A stretch of DNA of 5,911 bases from Gemmatimonadales bacterium (GTDB taxonomy: Bacteria; Gemmatimonadota; Gemmatimonadetes; Gemmatimonadales; GWC2-71-9). The stretch is from NCBI GenBank assembly GCA_030601605.1, contig JAUVTI010000126.1, positions 1 to 5,911 on the forward strand, in the 5' to 3' direction. The position numbers were made by a program, and so were the translations under genes. The notes beneath the pieces were generated by a model. That model worked only from the letters and a program-made list of their open reading frames with translations. It was not told the DNA's origin and searched no databases. Of the stretch, positions 4,981 to 5,911 are shown one piece after another (the first letter of the stretch is position 1; every line of letters starts with the position of its first letter).

Positions 4981-5911
4981 CTAGTTCAGGCTCAGCAGGT
5001 ACGCGGCGAGGGCCGCGACCTCGTCTTCCGTCATCGGCATTCGCGGCATGAGGCTGCCCGGCTTCTCGGCCGGCGGATCAGACAGCCAGCGCGCGAGCCC
5101 CTCGGCGGTGTTCGGGAGAATGCCGGACGCAATCGTGCTCCGGCCGCCCACGTGCGAGAGGTTCGGGCCGATCACCCCCGCGCTGACGCCTTCGACGGTG
5201 TGGCACGCGATGCACCCCCGCGTGCGGTACATCTCCAAACCCAGCTGCTCCTGCTCGCTCAACGCGTCCGCCGGAGCCGGCGGCGCCAGTTGCTGCGCCA
5301 CCCAAGCCTCGAAGTCCGTGGAGTCGTCCACCACGACCCGCATTCGCATGTTCGCATGGGACTCCCCGCAGAACTCGGCGCACTGCCCATACACCTCTCC
5401 GACGGAGTCGGCCGTGAACGCGATGTGCGTCGTGCGCCCCGGCATGACGTCCCGCTTGCCGCCGAGCTTGGGCGCCCAGAAGCTGTGTATGACGTCCTCC
5501 GAAGTCATCGCCAGTGCAACCGGCCGTCCCACGGGGACGTGCATCTCATTGGCGGTGACGATGCCGAACTCCGGGTAGTGGAACTCCCACCACCACTGGT
5601 GAGCGATCACCTCGACCTGCAGCGCTCCCTCGGGCGCGGTGCCGTCGGTTCGGAAGATCGTCCGGATCGTGGGAACCGCGATGAATAGCAGCACGACCGC
5701 GGGGGCGAGGGTCCAGGAGATCTCGAGCAGCGTGCTCCCGTGCACGTGCTGCGGCGCCTTCGAGCTGCGCCGCTGCCGGAACTTGATGATCGTGACGACG
5801 AGCGCCATCTCCACGATGACGAACACGCCGATCGCCCACCACAGGATGGTCCGGTAGAGGGCGTCTATGTCCCTGCCGAAATCCGATGTGGGATGCAGCG
5901 TTGATTGCGGG
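4981..5911 (-). CDS. ctaC: Cytochrome c oxidase subunit II with fused C-terminal cytochrome c (caa3-type), start beyond window
   Basis: Subunit II accepts electrons and passes them through CuA to heme a in CtaD. The frame is open from the right edge to TAG at 4981-4983, with 309 visible residues. The visible start, PQSTLHPTSDF, resembles the mature N-terminus of this family just after the signal peptide, so only the signal sequence is probably missing. An internal GTG at 5826 falls inside the first membrane helix and is not the start. Helices lie at about 18-43 and 61-86. The aromatic electron-entry patch HQWWWEFHYPE (104-114) follows. CuA ligands are complete: H142, C177, E179, C181, H185 and M188 (CAEFCGESHANM). 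A cytochrome c domain (about 218-309) has CIACH (C233, C236, H237) and a likely axial Met in SLMPRM (M288, or less likely M291). The fused heme defines caa3 oxidases. It is the first visible gene of the ctaCDEF run; any promoter lies outside the window. Confidence 0.97.
   Translation of the reverse strand, partial: PQSTLHPTSDFGRDIDALYRTILWWAIGVFVIVEMALVVTIIKFRQRRSSKAPQHVHGSTLLEISWTLAPAVVLLFIAVPTIRTIFRTDGTAPEGALQVEVIAHQWWWEFHYPEFGIVTANEMHVPVGRPVALAMTSEDVIHSFWAPKLGGKRDVMPGRTTHIAFTADSVGEVYGQCAEFCGESHANMRMRVVVDDSTDFEAWVAQQLAPPAPADALSEQEQLGLEMYRTRGCIACHTVEGVSAGVIGPNLSHVGGRSTIASGILPNTAEGLARWLSDPPAEKPGSLMPRMPMTEDEVAALAAYLLSLN

Noticed and set aside
4981..5826. CtaC starting at the GTG at 5826
   Set aside because: The frame continues to the window edge and the residues upstream (QSTLHP... 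and the first half of the first helix) match the family's mature N-terminus, so the gene is cut by the window.

Overview
This is an ordinary-looking, high-GC (mid-60s % by eye) bacterial chromosomal segment. Almost all of it is an aerobic respiration locus: a caa3-type (A-family) cytochrome c oxidase operon plus the gene for its heme-modifying enzyme. Codon use is uniformly G/C-ending. The combination of a Do-like protease tail, a caa3 oxidase whose subunit II carries cytochrome c, and a small four-helix membrane protein of unknown function resembles Gemmatimonadota, Acidobacteriota or a related Gram-negative phylum. That placement is a judgement from gene style, not a computed one.

Layout from left to right. 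Positions 1-596 (+) hold the C-terminal part of a protein with two PDZ domains, most likely an HtrA/Do-type periplasmic serine protease whose catalytic domain lies before the window. Seven bases later it meets, tail to tail, ctaB (heme o synthase, 604-1503, minus strand). A 145-bp region (1504-1648) separates ctaB from a divergently transcribed gene for an unrecognised 174-residue four-helix membrane protein (1649-2173, +). That gene converges on the oxidase operon, and a strong hairpin (2200-2247) lies between the two. The minus strand then carries, in transcription order from the right edge, ctaC (5911-4981, start beyond the window), ctaD (4966-3161), ctaE (3159-2575) and ctaF (2563-2258), with gaps of 14, 1 and 11 bases.

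How the genes work together. CtaC takes electrons through its own C-terminal cytochrome c domain into the CuA centre. CtaD carries heme a and the heme a3/CuB site where O2 is reduced and protons are pumped. CtaE and CtaF are accessory membrane subunits. CtaB makes heme o, the precursor of heme a. Heme A synthase (ctaA), copper chaperones (sco, ctaG) and the rest of the biogenesis set are not in the window.

I found no mobile element, CRISPR array, tRNA or rRNA, and no convincing new system. The item most worth following up is the unknown membrane gene inserted head-to-head with ctaB inside the oxidase locus. Smaller points are a missing Mg-site histidine in CtaD, a perfect hairpin inside ctaD, and a terminator-like hairpin without a T-run.
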